From CBDCBA01 sp965214125 (GTDB lineage: Bacteria; Planctomycetota; Phycisphaerae; Tepidisphaerales; Tepidisphaeraceae), in assembly GCA_965214125.1 (NCBI GenBank), contig CBDCBA010000027.1, positions 310,001 through 374,000 on the forward strand: a stretch of 64,000 nt of DNA, written 5' to 3'. Both the position numbers and the translations under genes were made by a program. The notes beneath the pieces were generated by a model. It had not been told where the DNA came from. It saw only the letters and a program-made list of their open reading frames with translations, and did not search any database. Shown piece by piece: positions 27,202 to 35,094 of the stretch (within the stretch, counting starts at the first letter, position 1; every line of letters starts with the position of its first letter).

Positions 27202-28464
27202 TTACAGCGACTGGATCAGCGAGATCATCGGCATGAACAGGGCGACGACGATGAAGCCCACGATCACGCCGAGGACGACGACCATCACCGGCTCCAGGAT
27301 GCTCACAAGGGAGCTGACGGCCACGTCGACGTCGTTGTCGTAGTTGTCGGCGACCTTGATGAGCATTTTGTCGAGGTCGCCCGTCTCCTCGCCGACGTCG
27401 ACCATGTTGACCACGATCGTGTCGACGATGCGGGTTGCCCGCAGCGGGTCGGCCATGCTCTCGCCCTCGCGGATGGCGTCGTGGACCTTGATGAGCGCCC
27501 GCTCGAAGACCTCGTTGCCGCAGGTTTCCTTCGTGATGTTGATCGCGTCCAGGATCGGCACGCCGGCGGCGATGAGGGTGCCGAGCGTTCGCGTGAAGCG
27601 GGCAACGGTCGACTTGCGGACGATCGTGCCGAGGATCGGCACCTTGATCTTGATCAAATCCGTCGCGTAGCGCCCGCCCTTGCTGATGCGGATCAACCGC
27701 CACAGCAACACCACCGCGACCGGGCTGAACAGCACGTACGCCCAGCCGTACTCGTTGGCCATCCAGCGGGCGGTGTTGAGCAGGAAGACGGTGACGGCCG
27801 GCAGTTCGACGTCGAAGTCGTTGAAGATCTCCTCGAACTGCGGGATCACGAAGATCATGATGCCCGTCACGATCAGCACCGCGATGCTGATGACCACCGC
27901 CGGGTAGATCATCGCGCCGATGACCTTCTTCTTTAAGCGCTGGGCCTTCTCCATGAAGTCGGCCAGGCGGGCGAGGATGATGTCCAGGACACCGCCGGCC
28001 TCGCCGGCGTTGATCATGTTGACGTACAGCTTATCGAAGGCCTTGGGGTAGTTAGCCATCGCCTCGCTGAGCGACGAGCCGCTTTCGACCTCGTCGGCCA
28101 CCCCGCCGATGACGGCCTTGAGCAGACCTGGCTTTTGCTGTTGCTCGAGGATTTGCAGGCTCCGCAAAATCGGCAGGCCGGCATCCTGAAGGGTCGAGAG
28201 CTGCCGCGTGAAGGTCACGAGCTGCTTCTTCGCCACGCCGCCCAGGCTGAAGGGCATCTTGCGTTTGGGCGCCAGCGCCTGGGTCTCCTCGGCCTCGCCG
28301 GCCTTCTTCTTCGTCTGCTTCTTCGCGGCCTTCTCGCGGATTTTGGTCGGGAAATACCCCTTGGCGCGAATCTTGGCGATCGCGTCGGCATTGCTGCTGG
28401 CCTCGATCTCTTCCTTGACCTCGGAGCCGCTGGGGCTCATCGCTTCGAAGACATAAACGGGCAT
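27202..28464 (-). CDS. gspF: Type II secretion/type IV pilus inner-membrane platform protein (GspF/PilC family)
   Basis: The 420-residue protein is the polytopic platform that couples the assembly ATPase to pilin insertion. It starts PVYVFEAMSPSGSEVKEEI, the conserved opening of the family. Two T2SSF repeats follow: one from about residue 85 (FTRQLSTLQDAGLPILRSL) and one from about residue 285 (FTRTLGTLIAAGVPILDAI). Hydrophobic segments lie near 185-215, 235-255 and 395-418. NMINAGEAGG and NMVDVGEETG are the two conserved 'G-E-xG' blocks. It is the first gene of the minus-strand operon. The ATPase, secretin and peptidase genes are not in the window. Confidence 0.95.
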   Translation of the reverse strand: MPVYVFEAMSPSGSEVKEEIEASSNADAIAKIRAKGYFPTKIREKAAKKQTKKKAGEAEETQALAPKRKMPFSLGGVAKKQLVTFTRQLSTLQDAGLPILRSLQILEQQQKPGLLKAVIGGVADEVESGSSLSEAMANYPKAFDKLYVNMINAGEAGGVLDIILARLADFMEKAQRLKKKVIGAMIYPAVVISIAVLIVTGIMIFVIPQFEEIFNDFDVELPAVTVFLLNTARWMANEYGWAYVLFSPVAVVLLWRLIRISKGGRYATDLIKIKVPILGTIVRKSTVARFTRTLGTLIAAGVPILDAINITKETCGNEVFERALIKVHDAIREGESMADPLRATRIVDTIVVNMVDVGEETGDLDKMLIKVADNYDNDVDVAVSSLVSILEPVMVVVLGVIVGFIVVALFMPMISLIQSL

Positions 28465-28514
28465 GAGGGGCGCTCCGGGAGAAGGCGGGCGAATCGGGAG
28501 AACTCAGGTCGGGC

Positions 28515-28535
28515 GGCGCCGCGGGACGCGGCGCC
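28515..28535 (-). terminator. Hairpin between the AraC gene and gspF
   Basis: A 9-bp GC stem (28515-28523 with 28527-28535) closes a GGA loop in the gap between the AraC-family gene and gspF, both on the minus strand. There is no T run, so it could be a weak terminator or a leader hairpin of the operon. Confidence 0.4.
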
Positions 28536-28668
28536 AGGCGGGGGCGGCCAACTCCAGCGGGCGGGGCGGCGACGCATCCGGTTGCGCAGCGTTCGCCCGG
28601 CGGCTGGAAGGGCCGGTCGCGGCAGTCTACGGGATGTCCACCCGCGGCCCAAATGCCCCGAATGCAGC

Positions 28669-29625
28669 TCACCGCCGGCCCGCCGGCGAGGTGCCCAGGT
28701 GTCGTCGCCATGTCCGGTAGAACTGGGCGTAGCTGCCGAATCCGCTGTGCAACGCGACTTGTGTCAGCGACAACCGGCCGGGCGTGCCGTCGCGGCCCGC
28801 CCGGCCCAGCAGGCGGCGGGCGTGTTCCAGGCGGCGCATCTGCCGGTACTCGACCAGCGTCCGGCCGACCTGCCGGGCGAACAGCCGACTTAGCCGCCAC
28901 CGCGACAAGCCCACGCGCTCGGCCAGCGTGTCGAGATCCTCGGCCGCCTCCTCGTGGGCATGGTCGGCCAGCCACCGCGCCGCCCGCTCGACCGCCGGGT
29001 GCAGCCGCGACCCCGCCGGCACGTCGTCGGCGGCACAAAACGCTGACCAACACTCGCGCAGCAGCCACCGCATCCCCGCTGAATGGTGGCCCGGCTCCAA
29101 CGCCGCGTCGCTCTTCAGGCGGAGCATCAGGCCCGCCAGCGACGCGGCCGTGGGCTCGGCGAGCGTCCGGGCAAGGCTCGCGGCCGGCGGGCGGTGCTCC
29201 AGGTCCACGACCTCGCGAGCGCCCGCATCGTTGTCGACGGCCCCAGTGACCAAGCCGGGCCGCCAGACGGCGATGAGCATCTCGAAATCCGCCGACGCCG
29301 GCAGGAGCAGGTGGCCCTCGCTGGGCCAAAGCCACAGCAGCGAGTCGGCCGCTAGGTCCACCGTCCGCCCCGCCATCACGTACCGCCCGGTGCCCGCCAG
29401 AACGAGGTTGACCTCCAACTCGCGGTGCCGGTGCCCGTGCCCGTTCATCAACGCTGGCGTGTCGCGCTCGCGGTGGTGGTAGATGATCCCCTGCCGCCCC
29501 GCGCCGATCGCCAGCTCCTCCAGCGGCATCGACGCGTCCGGCGGTGTCGGTTCAAAACGACGCACGACACAAATTGAACAGACTTTCGCCCGCGTTGCAA
29601 AGCGTCGGCGGTCAGGAGACGACAT
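28669..29625 (-). CDS. AraC-family transcriptional regulator
   Basis: The 318-residue protein has an N-terminal cupin-like sensor part (HGHRHRELEVNLVLAGTGRYVMAG, near residues 61-85) and a C-terminal AraC DNA-binding domain. The first helix-turn-helix is LDTLAERVGLSRWRLSRLFARQVG and the second is LTQVALHSGFGSYAQFYRTWRRHLG, ending SPAGRR. The sensor has the His-rich cupin strand seen in sugar- or metabolite-responsive members. It is divergent from the PhyH-fold gene with 48 bases between the starts, so it likely controls that gene. A shorter start at Met 33 (29529) is possible and would widen the gap. Confidence 0.9.
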   Translation of the reverse strand: MSSPDRRRFATRAKVCSICVVRRFEPTPPDASMPLEELAIGAGRQGIIYHHRERDTPALMNGHGHRHRELEVNLVLAGTGRYVMAGRTVDLAADSLLWLWPSEGHLLLPASADFEMLIAVWRPGLVTGAVDNDAGAREVVDLEHRPPAASLARTLAEPTAASLAGLMLRLKSDAALEPGHHSAGMRWLLRECWSAFCAADDVPAGSRLHPAVERAARWLADHAHEEAAEDLDTLAERVGLSRWRLSRLFARQVGRTLVEYRQMRRLEHARRLLGRAGRDGTPGRLSLTQVALHSGFGSYAQFYRTWRRHLGTSPAGRR

Positions 29626-29673
29626 GATTCGCCCTCAACCCGATTTCACAACTTCGCCGAACCACCACCTCCC

Positions 29674-30639
29674 ATGACCACCACCGCCACGGCTCCATCG
29701 ACGTCCAACGCAAGCTCCAACGGCTCGGCCCGCAGCACGCCCGCGAGTCTGCCACCGGCGCCTGACCCGGCCGCCGGTCGCGACCTGACCGACGAGCAGG
29801 CCGACTTTCTCTTCGATTGCTACGGCTACCGCATCCTCCGCAACGTCGTCTCGCCAGACCAATTGTCCCGGATCAACGGCTGGGTCGACCGCCAGGACAT
29901 CGCCAACCTCAAGCCGGGCGATTGGGTGGGCGACGTCGAGGTCCACACCTACGGCGGCAAAGACGGCGGCACCGACGGCGTCAACTTCCAGAACGTGATG
30001 TGCGCCGATGAACCCGCGTTCCAAGAGCTGATCGACAATCCGAAGTGGGTCGATCTGATGCGCCGGTACATCGAGGTCGACGCCCATCGCCTCAGCATGG
30101 ACGAGAACTTCCTGAACGTGCGGCAAAGCGGGGGCTTTATCCCGATTCACTCCGGCGGCGGGTCCGTGCGGTTTACTGGGCTGTTCCACTGGCACAACGG
30201 CAAGTGGGCCGTCGGGCAGATCAACGTCCTGATGGCCCTGACCGACATCGGGCCGGGTGACGGGGCGACGACGATCTTCCCGGCGAGCCACAAGTCGACC
30301 ATGCAGCACCCCGACGAGGCCAACAACGGCTGGGCACGCGGCGTGAGCGGCGGCGACGCATTCGGCATGTGCGAGGTCCACCTGAAGGCGGGCGACGCGG
30401 TGATGTTCACCGACGGCATCTGCCACGGCTCGATGCCACGCACCAATCCGGGGGCGCGGCGGGCGATGGTCTACCGCTACAGCCCCCACCTGCTGGCCAA
30501 CCGCATGAACTACGTGCCGAGCGAGGAGTTCCTGGCCAAGCTGACCGACGCGCAGAAGCAGATCGTGCAGCCGGTGAGCTACAAGGGACGCCCCGGCCGG
30601 ACGATGAGCTTCGAGCGCGGCACCGGCGTGGGCGGCTGA
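29674..30639 (+). CDS. Phytanoyl-CoA dioxygenase-fold protein with an HxG metal motif
   Basis: The 321-residue protein belongs to the PhyH branch of Fe(II)/2-oxoglutarate enzymes. The core is visible: a metal site followed by INVLMALTDIGPGDGATTIFPASHKS, then GDAVMFTDGICHGSMPRTNPGARRAMVYRYSP with the distal His 251 and the 2-oxoglutarate Arg (262 or 263). The proximal motif, normally WHxD, reads W173-H174-N175-G176, so the carboxylate ligand is missing. Iron/2OG halogenases such as SyrB2 (HxA) and WelO5 (HxG) show the same loss. The protein may be a halogenase, another non-hydroxylating oxygenase, or inactive. Its substrate is unknown. It is divergent from an AraC-type regulator. Confidence 0.85.
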   Translation: MTTTATAPSTSNASSNGSARSTPASLPPAPDPAAGRDLTDEQADFLFDCYGYRILRNVVSPDQLSRINGWVDRQDIANLKPGDWVGDVEVHTYGGKDGGTDGVNFQNVMCADEPAFQELIDNPKWVDLMRRYIEVDAHRLSMDENFLNVRQSGGFIPIHSGGGSVRFTGLFHWHNGKWAVGQINVLMALTDIGPGDGATTIFPASHKSTMQHPDEANNGWARGVSGGDAFGMCEVHLKAGDAVMFTDGICHGSMPRTNPGARRAMVYRYSPHLLANRMNYVPSEEFLAKLTDAQKQIVQPVSYKGRPGRTMSFERGTGVGG

Positions 30640-30656
30640 CGTAGGCAAAAGGCAGC

Positions 30657-30697
30657 AAAAAACCGAGCCGGCGCTCCTCCGCGGACGCCGGCTCGGT
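30657..30697 (-). terminator. Terminator of the metzincin gene
   Basis: A perfect 12-bp stem (30662-30673 with 30686-30697) is followed on the minus strand by a T6 tract (A run 30657-30662 on plus). It therefore serves the minus-strand gene ending at 30807, and its stem may also stop plus-strand transcription from the PhyH gene. Confidence 0.82.
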
Positions 30698-30806
30698 GCT
30701 GGTTTGGCTGCCGGCACGTGCGTTCCGAGGAACGCGGTCGGCCGCCAGTAGACGATTCGCACGCGATGCACGCCGGATTCACTCAAATCGGCGAAACTGC
30801 CGGCAA

Positions 30807-32153
30807 TCAGCTTCGGCGGGTCCGGCGCAGGGCCAGCGGGAGGCCCAACGCGGCAAGCGCAAGCGCTGTCGGTTCCGGTATGGCCACCGACGACAGCTCC
30901 AGCGAGTAGAACTGCATGTTCGACCCCACGCCCATAATGCGAGCGAAGTAGGTGCCGGCATCATCGAGAAGGAGACCCGCAACCGTTTCGGAGAACCCGT
31001 TGCCCGTCGCGTCGCTTGAGGCCAACAACGTGGTGCCGTCGGTGTCGAAGATCGACAGGATCAGGTCGACATCGTCCGTTGTGTCCGTGTCGCTCTGCGA
31101 CCCGTTCTGCGGCCCCTGCGAATACGTTGCCCCACGCGGCGTGAGGATCGCGAGCAGTTCGGACGCCACGTCAACATCGAAGCTGAAGAAGTCGGTGTCG
31201 GCCTCAGAGCCGAGACTGATGAAGTCAGTTTGATTGGAGAAGACGCGCGGGGCGCCGCCCGTGTCGCCGTTGGGCGCGTCGAGGCCGATGCCGGCGCTGG
31301 CGTCCTGAATGTTGCCGAGCACGGTGGCGGTGGCACTTGTGTTGTTGCCGCCGTTCTTCTCGAGCGCATCGCCATAGAAAAGCTGCACGCCGCGAATTTC
31401 ATCGAGCTGGACGCCGTCGAAGGACGTTTGGATGAACGGCTCCATGAGGAAGCCTGAGTCGCTCGACTCCACGTGCGACATGCCCAAGCCGTGGCCGTGC
31501 TCGTGCTGAACGACGTTGCGCAGCCGGCGGGAGTTGTTGCTGGTGTTGCCGTAGAAGTTGAAGTCGCCCGTGTCGAGGGTCATGTCCCCGTCATTGGGGA
31601 AAAAGTTGAAGGCGAGCACGCCGCTGTTGCCGTCGATGAACCCGCCACCGATGCGGACGTCCCCGCGCACACCCAGCGAGCCGGGCGCGTTGCTGTTGGC
31701 GCTGGCGCCATCGTCGTTGGGCTCGTAGACGTAGGAAAGGCCACTGATCGAGCTCCAGCGGTCGAAGGAGCTGGAGAAGCTGTCAAACCAGGGCCGCTGC
31801 GTCAGATCGCTGCCGCCGGGGCCGCTTCCAATGGTGGAATCCAAGAAGCTGATGAGATCGCTCGGCCCTTCATCCCATGAGGCACCGTCCGGCACAAAGC
31901 TCCACGTAATCGTGGTCGGGTCGCCCAACTGAAGTCCGCCACCGTTCGTGGCGGTGCTGGTCCACCGGGTGTTCTGCTGAAAACTGTGCGCGCCACCAGG
32001 CACGCCGCCGGAGTGGTCCGTGCCGCAGAACAGATCGTGGACGTGCCCGCCATCCCCCGCGAACGCCGAACCAGCGGTCGCCAGCGGCACCACGACGGCG
32101 GCGGCAAGAAGGGTCCAGCGAGGCTGACTGTCACGGAAGCAGTTGTTTTGCAT
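30807..32153 (-). CDS. Secreted metzincin (M10-like) protease with PEP-CTERM anchor
   Basis: From ATG 32153 the product is 448 residues. A Sec signal peptide ends in TAGSAFA. The catalytic zinc motif is complete, HEHGHGLGMSH (His217, Glu218, His221, His227), matching HExxHxxGxxH. SGFLMEPF follows about 11 residues later and may hold the Met-turn. The region before it (ITWSFVPDG, FDRWSSISGLSYVYEPNDDG) resembles matrixins. The C-terminal half has a PPC-like beta domain (DTDFFSFDVDVASELLAILTP). The end is a PEP-CTERM sorting tail: IPEPTALALAALGLPLAL then RRTRRS. It should be exported and either sorted by an exosortase-like system or held at the surface. Confidence 0.9.
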   Translation of the reverse strand: MQNNCFRDSQPRWTLLAAAVVVPLATAGSAFAGDGGHVHDLFCGTDHSGGVPGGAHSFQQNTRWTSTATNGGGLQLGDPTTITWSFVPDGASWDEGPSDLISFLDSTIGSGPGGSDLTQRPWFDSFSSSFDRWSSISGLSYVYEPNDDGASANSNAPGSLGVRGDVRIGGGFIDGNSGVLAFNFFPNDGDMTLDTGDFNFYGNTSNNSRRLRNVVQHEHGHGLGMSHVESSDSGFLMEPFIQTSFDGVQLDEIRGVQLFYGDALEKNGGNNTSATATVLGNIQDASAGIGLDAPNGDTGGAPRVFSNQTDFISLGSEADTDFFSFDVDVASELLAILTPRGATYSQGPQNGSQSDTDTTDDVDLILSIFDTDGTTLLASSDATGNGFSETVAGLLLDDAGTYFARIMGVGSNMQFYSLELSSVAIPEPTALALAALGLPLALRRTRRS

Positions 32154-32328
32154 AGAGGTTATCTTGGGTGTGGCGAGCCCCGCCACCCCCCCCACCCGCG
32201 GCCGCGGATCACCGCCGGCCGGGGCAGGATACGAGATGGTGCTGCGACCGGTTTTATCGGAACCCAAACAAAACGTCGTCGACAGCCCCGTTTCGCGACA
32301 ACCGGGCGCCCTGTTCCGGTTGTGCCGT

Positions 32329-33051
32329 CTACTCGCGGCCCACCTCGACGTAGCTGTACAGGCTCCCGTGCCGACCGAAGTCTGGAAACCGCGCCACCCG
32401 CACCGGAGCGGCGCAGACCGCATGAGCGACGGCGATGATCTCCTCACTGTCGGAAAGGTGCTCGTGGCGCATCAGCGTATTATAGCTGCACCCGGTTCGC
32501 AGCCGGTACGCCAGCCCGGTCGTTGCCCGCCAGCCCAGACCCCATAGGAAGCCGCCTTCGCTCGGAATACCGTGCTGCATGATCCCGCCCGGCAGGAGCA
32601 GCGACTCGCACCGACGCAGAATGGCCGGCAAGTCGTCCACGTGCTCGAGCACCGCGACCGAAATGATGCGGGCGTAGCGACGATCCGGCGGCACGTCGGC
32701 GATATCGACGTAGGCATCGCGTACAACGCCAAGGTGCGGGCTATCTTCGTAGAGATGGCGTTGCGGCTCGACGACGTCGTAGCCCCACTTCGTCAGGTAG
32801 GCCGACTCGTGCGGCACGTGGTTCAGCGTGCCGGCACCAAGTTCCAAGACCGGTCCCGCGATGCCGCCGGCGGCGACGCGGCCGTGCATCCACATTTCGG
32901 CCGTCTGGGCTAGCCGGCTCATCAGCCCTTTGCCCTGGCGGTTCCGCTTGTACTCATGGTTGTAGATGGCCGCCTGCTTCGCGGGTAGCGGCGGGCGCGG
33001 GCGCGGGTAGCTCGCGAGAAGGCGGGCGATCTCGTCCGTCGGCGGGGGCAA
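32329..33051 (-). CDS. Class I SAM-dependent methyltransferase
   Basis: The 240-residue product has motif I VLELGAGTLNHV (near residues 67-78). Later motifs are DVPPDRRYARIISVAVLEHVDDLPAIL and LLLPGGIMQHGIPSEGG. These are typical of Methyltransf_11/23 enzymes acting on small molecules or glycans. The far N-terminus (KQAAIYNHEYKRNRQGKG) is unusual for the group. The open frame begins with TTG at 33051 and no better upstream start is visible, so the exact start is uncertain. It is divergent from a second methyltransferase gene at 33182. Confidence 0.82.
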   Translation of the reverse strand: MPPPTDEIARLLASYPRPRPPLPAKQAAIYNHEYKRNRQGKGLMSRLAQTAEMWMHGRVAAGGIAGPVLELGAGTLNHVPHESAYLTKWGYDVVEPQRHLYEDSPHLGVVRDAYVDIADVPPDRRYARIISVAVLEHVDDLPAILRRCESLLLPGGIMQHGIPSEGGFLWGLGWRATTGLAYRLRTGCSYNTLMRHEHLSDSEEIIAVAHAVCAAPVRVARFPDFGRHGSLYSYVEVGRE

Positions 33052-33181
33052 GGCGGGTCAAGCGTAGCAATCGGGATGATTCGTTCCGTCCCGGCACGAG
33101 TCCTGCTAAGATTCTCGGACCCTCGCACCGGCCCACGCCGGGGCGCAGGGGTCTTCCGCACGCCCCTTACCGCTCTCGCGC

Positions 33182-34012
33182 ATGCCCTCGACCCTCCGTT
33201 CCGGCCGATCCTCCGCGAAGCGCGGCAAACGCAAGCTGACCACCAAGCGGTTCAAGCTTGGCCCCGGCCGCAGCGTCGACGGCGAGCGCAAAGCCGGTGA
33301 GGTTCGGCGACGCGCCAAACGCCTTCGCGGCGACGGCCCCGGACGCGGTGGGAACGTGCGCAAGGTTGTCGCCAAGCACACCTCGATGCGCGACGGGTCG
33401 ACCCAGAAAATCTACGACTTGCACAGCAAGTTCTACGACGCCACCTTTGGCCGCCTCGTCCGCACGCGCATCGGCAAAGCGATCGTCGAGCAGGTCGACC
33501 TGGCCCAGGGACAGATCGCCCTCGACGTTGGTATCGGCACCGGCGGCAGCCTCGAGTTCTGGCCAAGCGACCGCGGCCACGTCGTCGGCGTCGACCTGAG
33601 CGGCGGCATGCTCAAACAGGCGTTGAAAAAGGTCGTCGAAACCGACCGCGACAACTGCGACCTCGCCCGCGCCAACGCCCTGAAGCTGCCCTTCGCCGAT
33701 GAGGCGTTCGACCACGTCTTTGTCAGCCACGTCATCAGCGTCGTCAGCGACCCGCCGGCGGTGCTGCGCGAGTGCCTGCGCGTCGCCAAGCCGGGGGCCA
33801 AGGTGGTGATGGTGAACCACTTCCAGAGCGAGAACAAGGTCGTGGGAGCGATCGAGAAGCTCGTCTGCCCGATCTGCACCAAGCTCGGCTGGAAGAGCGA
33901 CCTCGCGCTGGATGATCTGCTGAAGGCCGTCGGCGTTACGGCGACGCACCGCTACAAGCTGACCACGCCGGACCTATGGGAGACGGTCGTGGTCGAAAAG
34001 CCGGCAGCTTAA
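33182..34012 (+). CDS. UbiE/PmtA-like SAM-dependent methyltransferase
   Basis: The 276-residue protein has a very basic N-terminal extension of about 70 residues (KRGKRKL, RRRAKRLRG). A methyltransferase domain follows, beginning IYDLHSKFYDATFGRLV. Motif I is ALDVGIGTGGSLEF, and VVGVDLSGGMLKQAL is the post-I acidic site. ANALKLPFADEAFDHVFVSHVI is the typical UbiE/PmtA 'LPFxDxxFDxV' block. Such enzymes methylate phosphatidylethanolamine or quinones; the MVNHFQSENKVVGAIEK part is reminiscent of bacterial PmtA. The basic extension might bind membrane or nucleic acid. Its last four bases overlap the convergent Uma2 gene. Confidence 0.83.
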   Translation: MPSTLRSGRSSAKRGKRKLTTKRFKLGPGRSVDGERKAGEVRRRAKRLRGDGPGRGGNVRKVVAKHTSMRDGSTQKIYDLHSKFYDATFGRLVRTRIGKAIVEQVDLAQGQIALDVGIGTGGSLEFWPSDRGHVVGVDLSGGMLKQALKKVVETDRDNCDLARANALKLPFADEAFDHVFVSHVISVVSDPPAVLRECLRVAKPGAKVVMVNHFQSENKVVGAIEKLVCPICTKLGWKSDLALDDLLKAVGVTATHRYKLTTPDLWETVVVEKPAA

Positions 34013-34656
34013 GCGAGCATCTCGGCGACCGGCATCGAGAGGCCCGGCAGCACGTCGCCACCGTCGAAGGTGTCACCACTGTTGAGCGTGACGACATCCA
34101 TGTTCGGTCGATGCACCTCGACAATCGCCCGCTTGCGATCGACCACGACCACCAGCGGCACGCCAAACGCCAGATACTCTTCCGCCTTGCCCGTGAGCTC
34201 GTGGGGCTGGTCGTTCTTGCTGCGCACCTCGACCACGAAGTCCGGCACGGCCTCGATGAAGTCGTCCTCGTCCTGACTTTCCGGGATCTTCTCGGTGCGG
34301 ATGAATGACACGTCCGGGCCGCGTGTCACGTCGGGCTTGCGATCGAGGATGTAGCCCGTCTCGACCATCACCTCGCCAAGCTTATGCTGGTCGTTCCAGT
34401 CGCCGAGACGACGGCCGATGCCAAGCTGCTTTTTCCCGTGGCCCATTCCGACTGGCGGCATCTCGATCACCCTTCCGTCAACGAGTTCCTGTTTTCCCTC
34501 CGCCTCCGGGATGCGCATGAACTCCTCGGCCGTCAGCGGGCGGCCGAAGTCGATGACGCGAGCCGCCATCGGAATGGGTGCCCGCAGCACGTGGCGACGC
34601 ACCGGCTCCTCCAACGGCTCGGCAGATGGTGGGGTTTCGGATGGGGCGAGCGTCAT
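34009..34656 (-). CDS. Uma2-family (DUF820) putative endonuclease
   Basis: The 215-residue protein has the family layout: LTAEEFMRIPEAEGKQELVDGRVIEMP, then GRRLGDWNDQHKLG, then a PD-(D/E)xK-like core with GPDVSFI, VPDFVVEVRSKND and ELTGKAEEYLAFGVPLVVVVDRKR. The E-V-R-S run after the conserved D gives a plausible nuclease active site, but no biological role is established for these widespread proteins. The start codon overlaps the stop of the upstream small gene (ATGA at 34653-34656), which suggests coupling. A second Uma2 gene is at 42537-43202. Confidence 0.88.
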   Translation of the reverse strand: MTLAPSETPPSAEPLEEPVRRHVLRAPIPMAARVIDFGRPLTAEEFMRIPEAEGKQELVDGRVIEMPPVGMGHGKKQLGIGRRLGDWNDQHKLGEVMVETGYILDRKPDVTRGPDVSFIRTEKIPESQDEDDFIEAVPDFVVEVRSKNDQPHELTGKAEEYLAFGVPLVVVVDRKRAIVEVHRPNMDVVTLNSGDTFDGGDVLPGLSMPVAEMLA

Positions 34657-35085
34657 GGTTGCTCCATCGTACCCGACGCGGCCGCCGCCCGGTGAAGGGC
34701 GAATTCGACCTCTTGTAGCATCTGCCTGATCTGCTCAGGCGTTGCCATAGGACCAGTTAAGGATTTAGCCGAAACCGTTATTGGCTCGTCATTGTCTGAG
34801 AGATAGATTGTGTAGCTCGCCTGCGGCGGGACGCGCTCGCCTTCTACATAGGGTCCAAAAGCAAAACTTACATCGATGACGGTTGTGTCAAAGTACGTCC
34901 ACAGCGACAAGCTCCGTGGCTGCGGCTCGATATCGAGAAGTTCTTTCGCGACCGCGATACGGTCGGGTGAAGCTCGAAGGAAAACGTTCCGCTCGAGCAG
35001 CAGTGTTCTTGGAGCGCATGTGCAACCGCCGGTATAGAAGCGACGCGCCGAACAGCAACGCCAGAAAAACGCTTCGCCAAAACAT
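34653..35085 (-). pseudogene. Small exported protein, apparently frameshifted
   Basis: From ATG 35085 one frame begins FWRSVFLALLFGASLLYRRL, a signal or anchor segment, but then becomes implausible and ends at 34888. A second frame carries coherent sequence from about 34997 to the stop at 34653 (RNVFLRASPDRIAVAKELL, LWTYFDTTVIDVSFAFGPY, YTIYLSDNDEPI). It has no good upstream start, only TTG at 34910. Joining the two near 34985-35000 gives a protein of about 143 residues. An 85-residue protein from TTG 34910 is the alternative. The stop overlaps the Uma2 start. No family is recognised. Confidence 0.45.
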
Positions 35086-35094
35086 CAGGCCATC

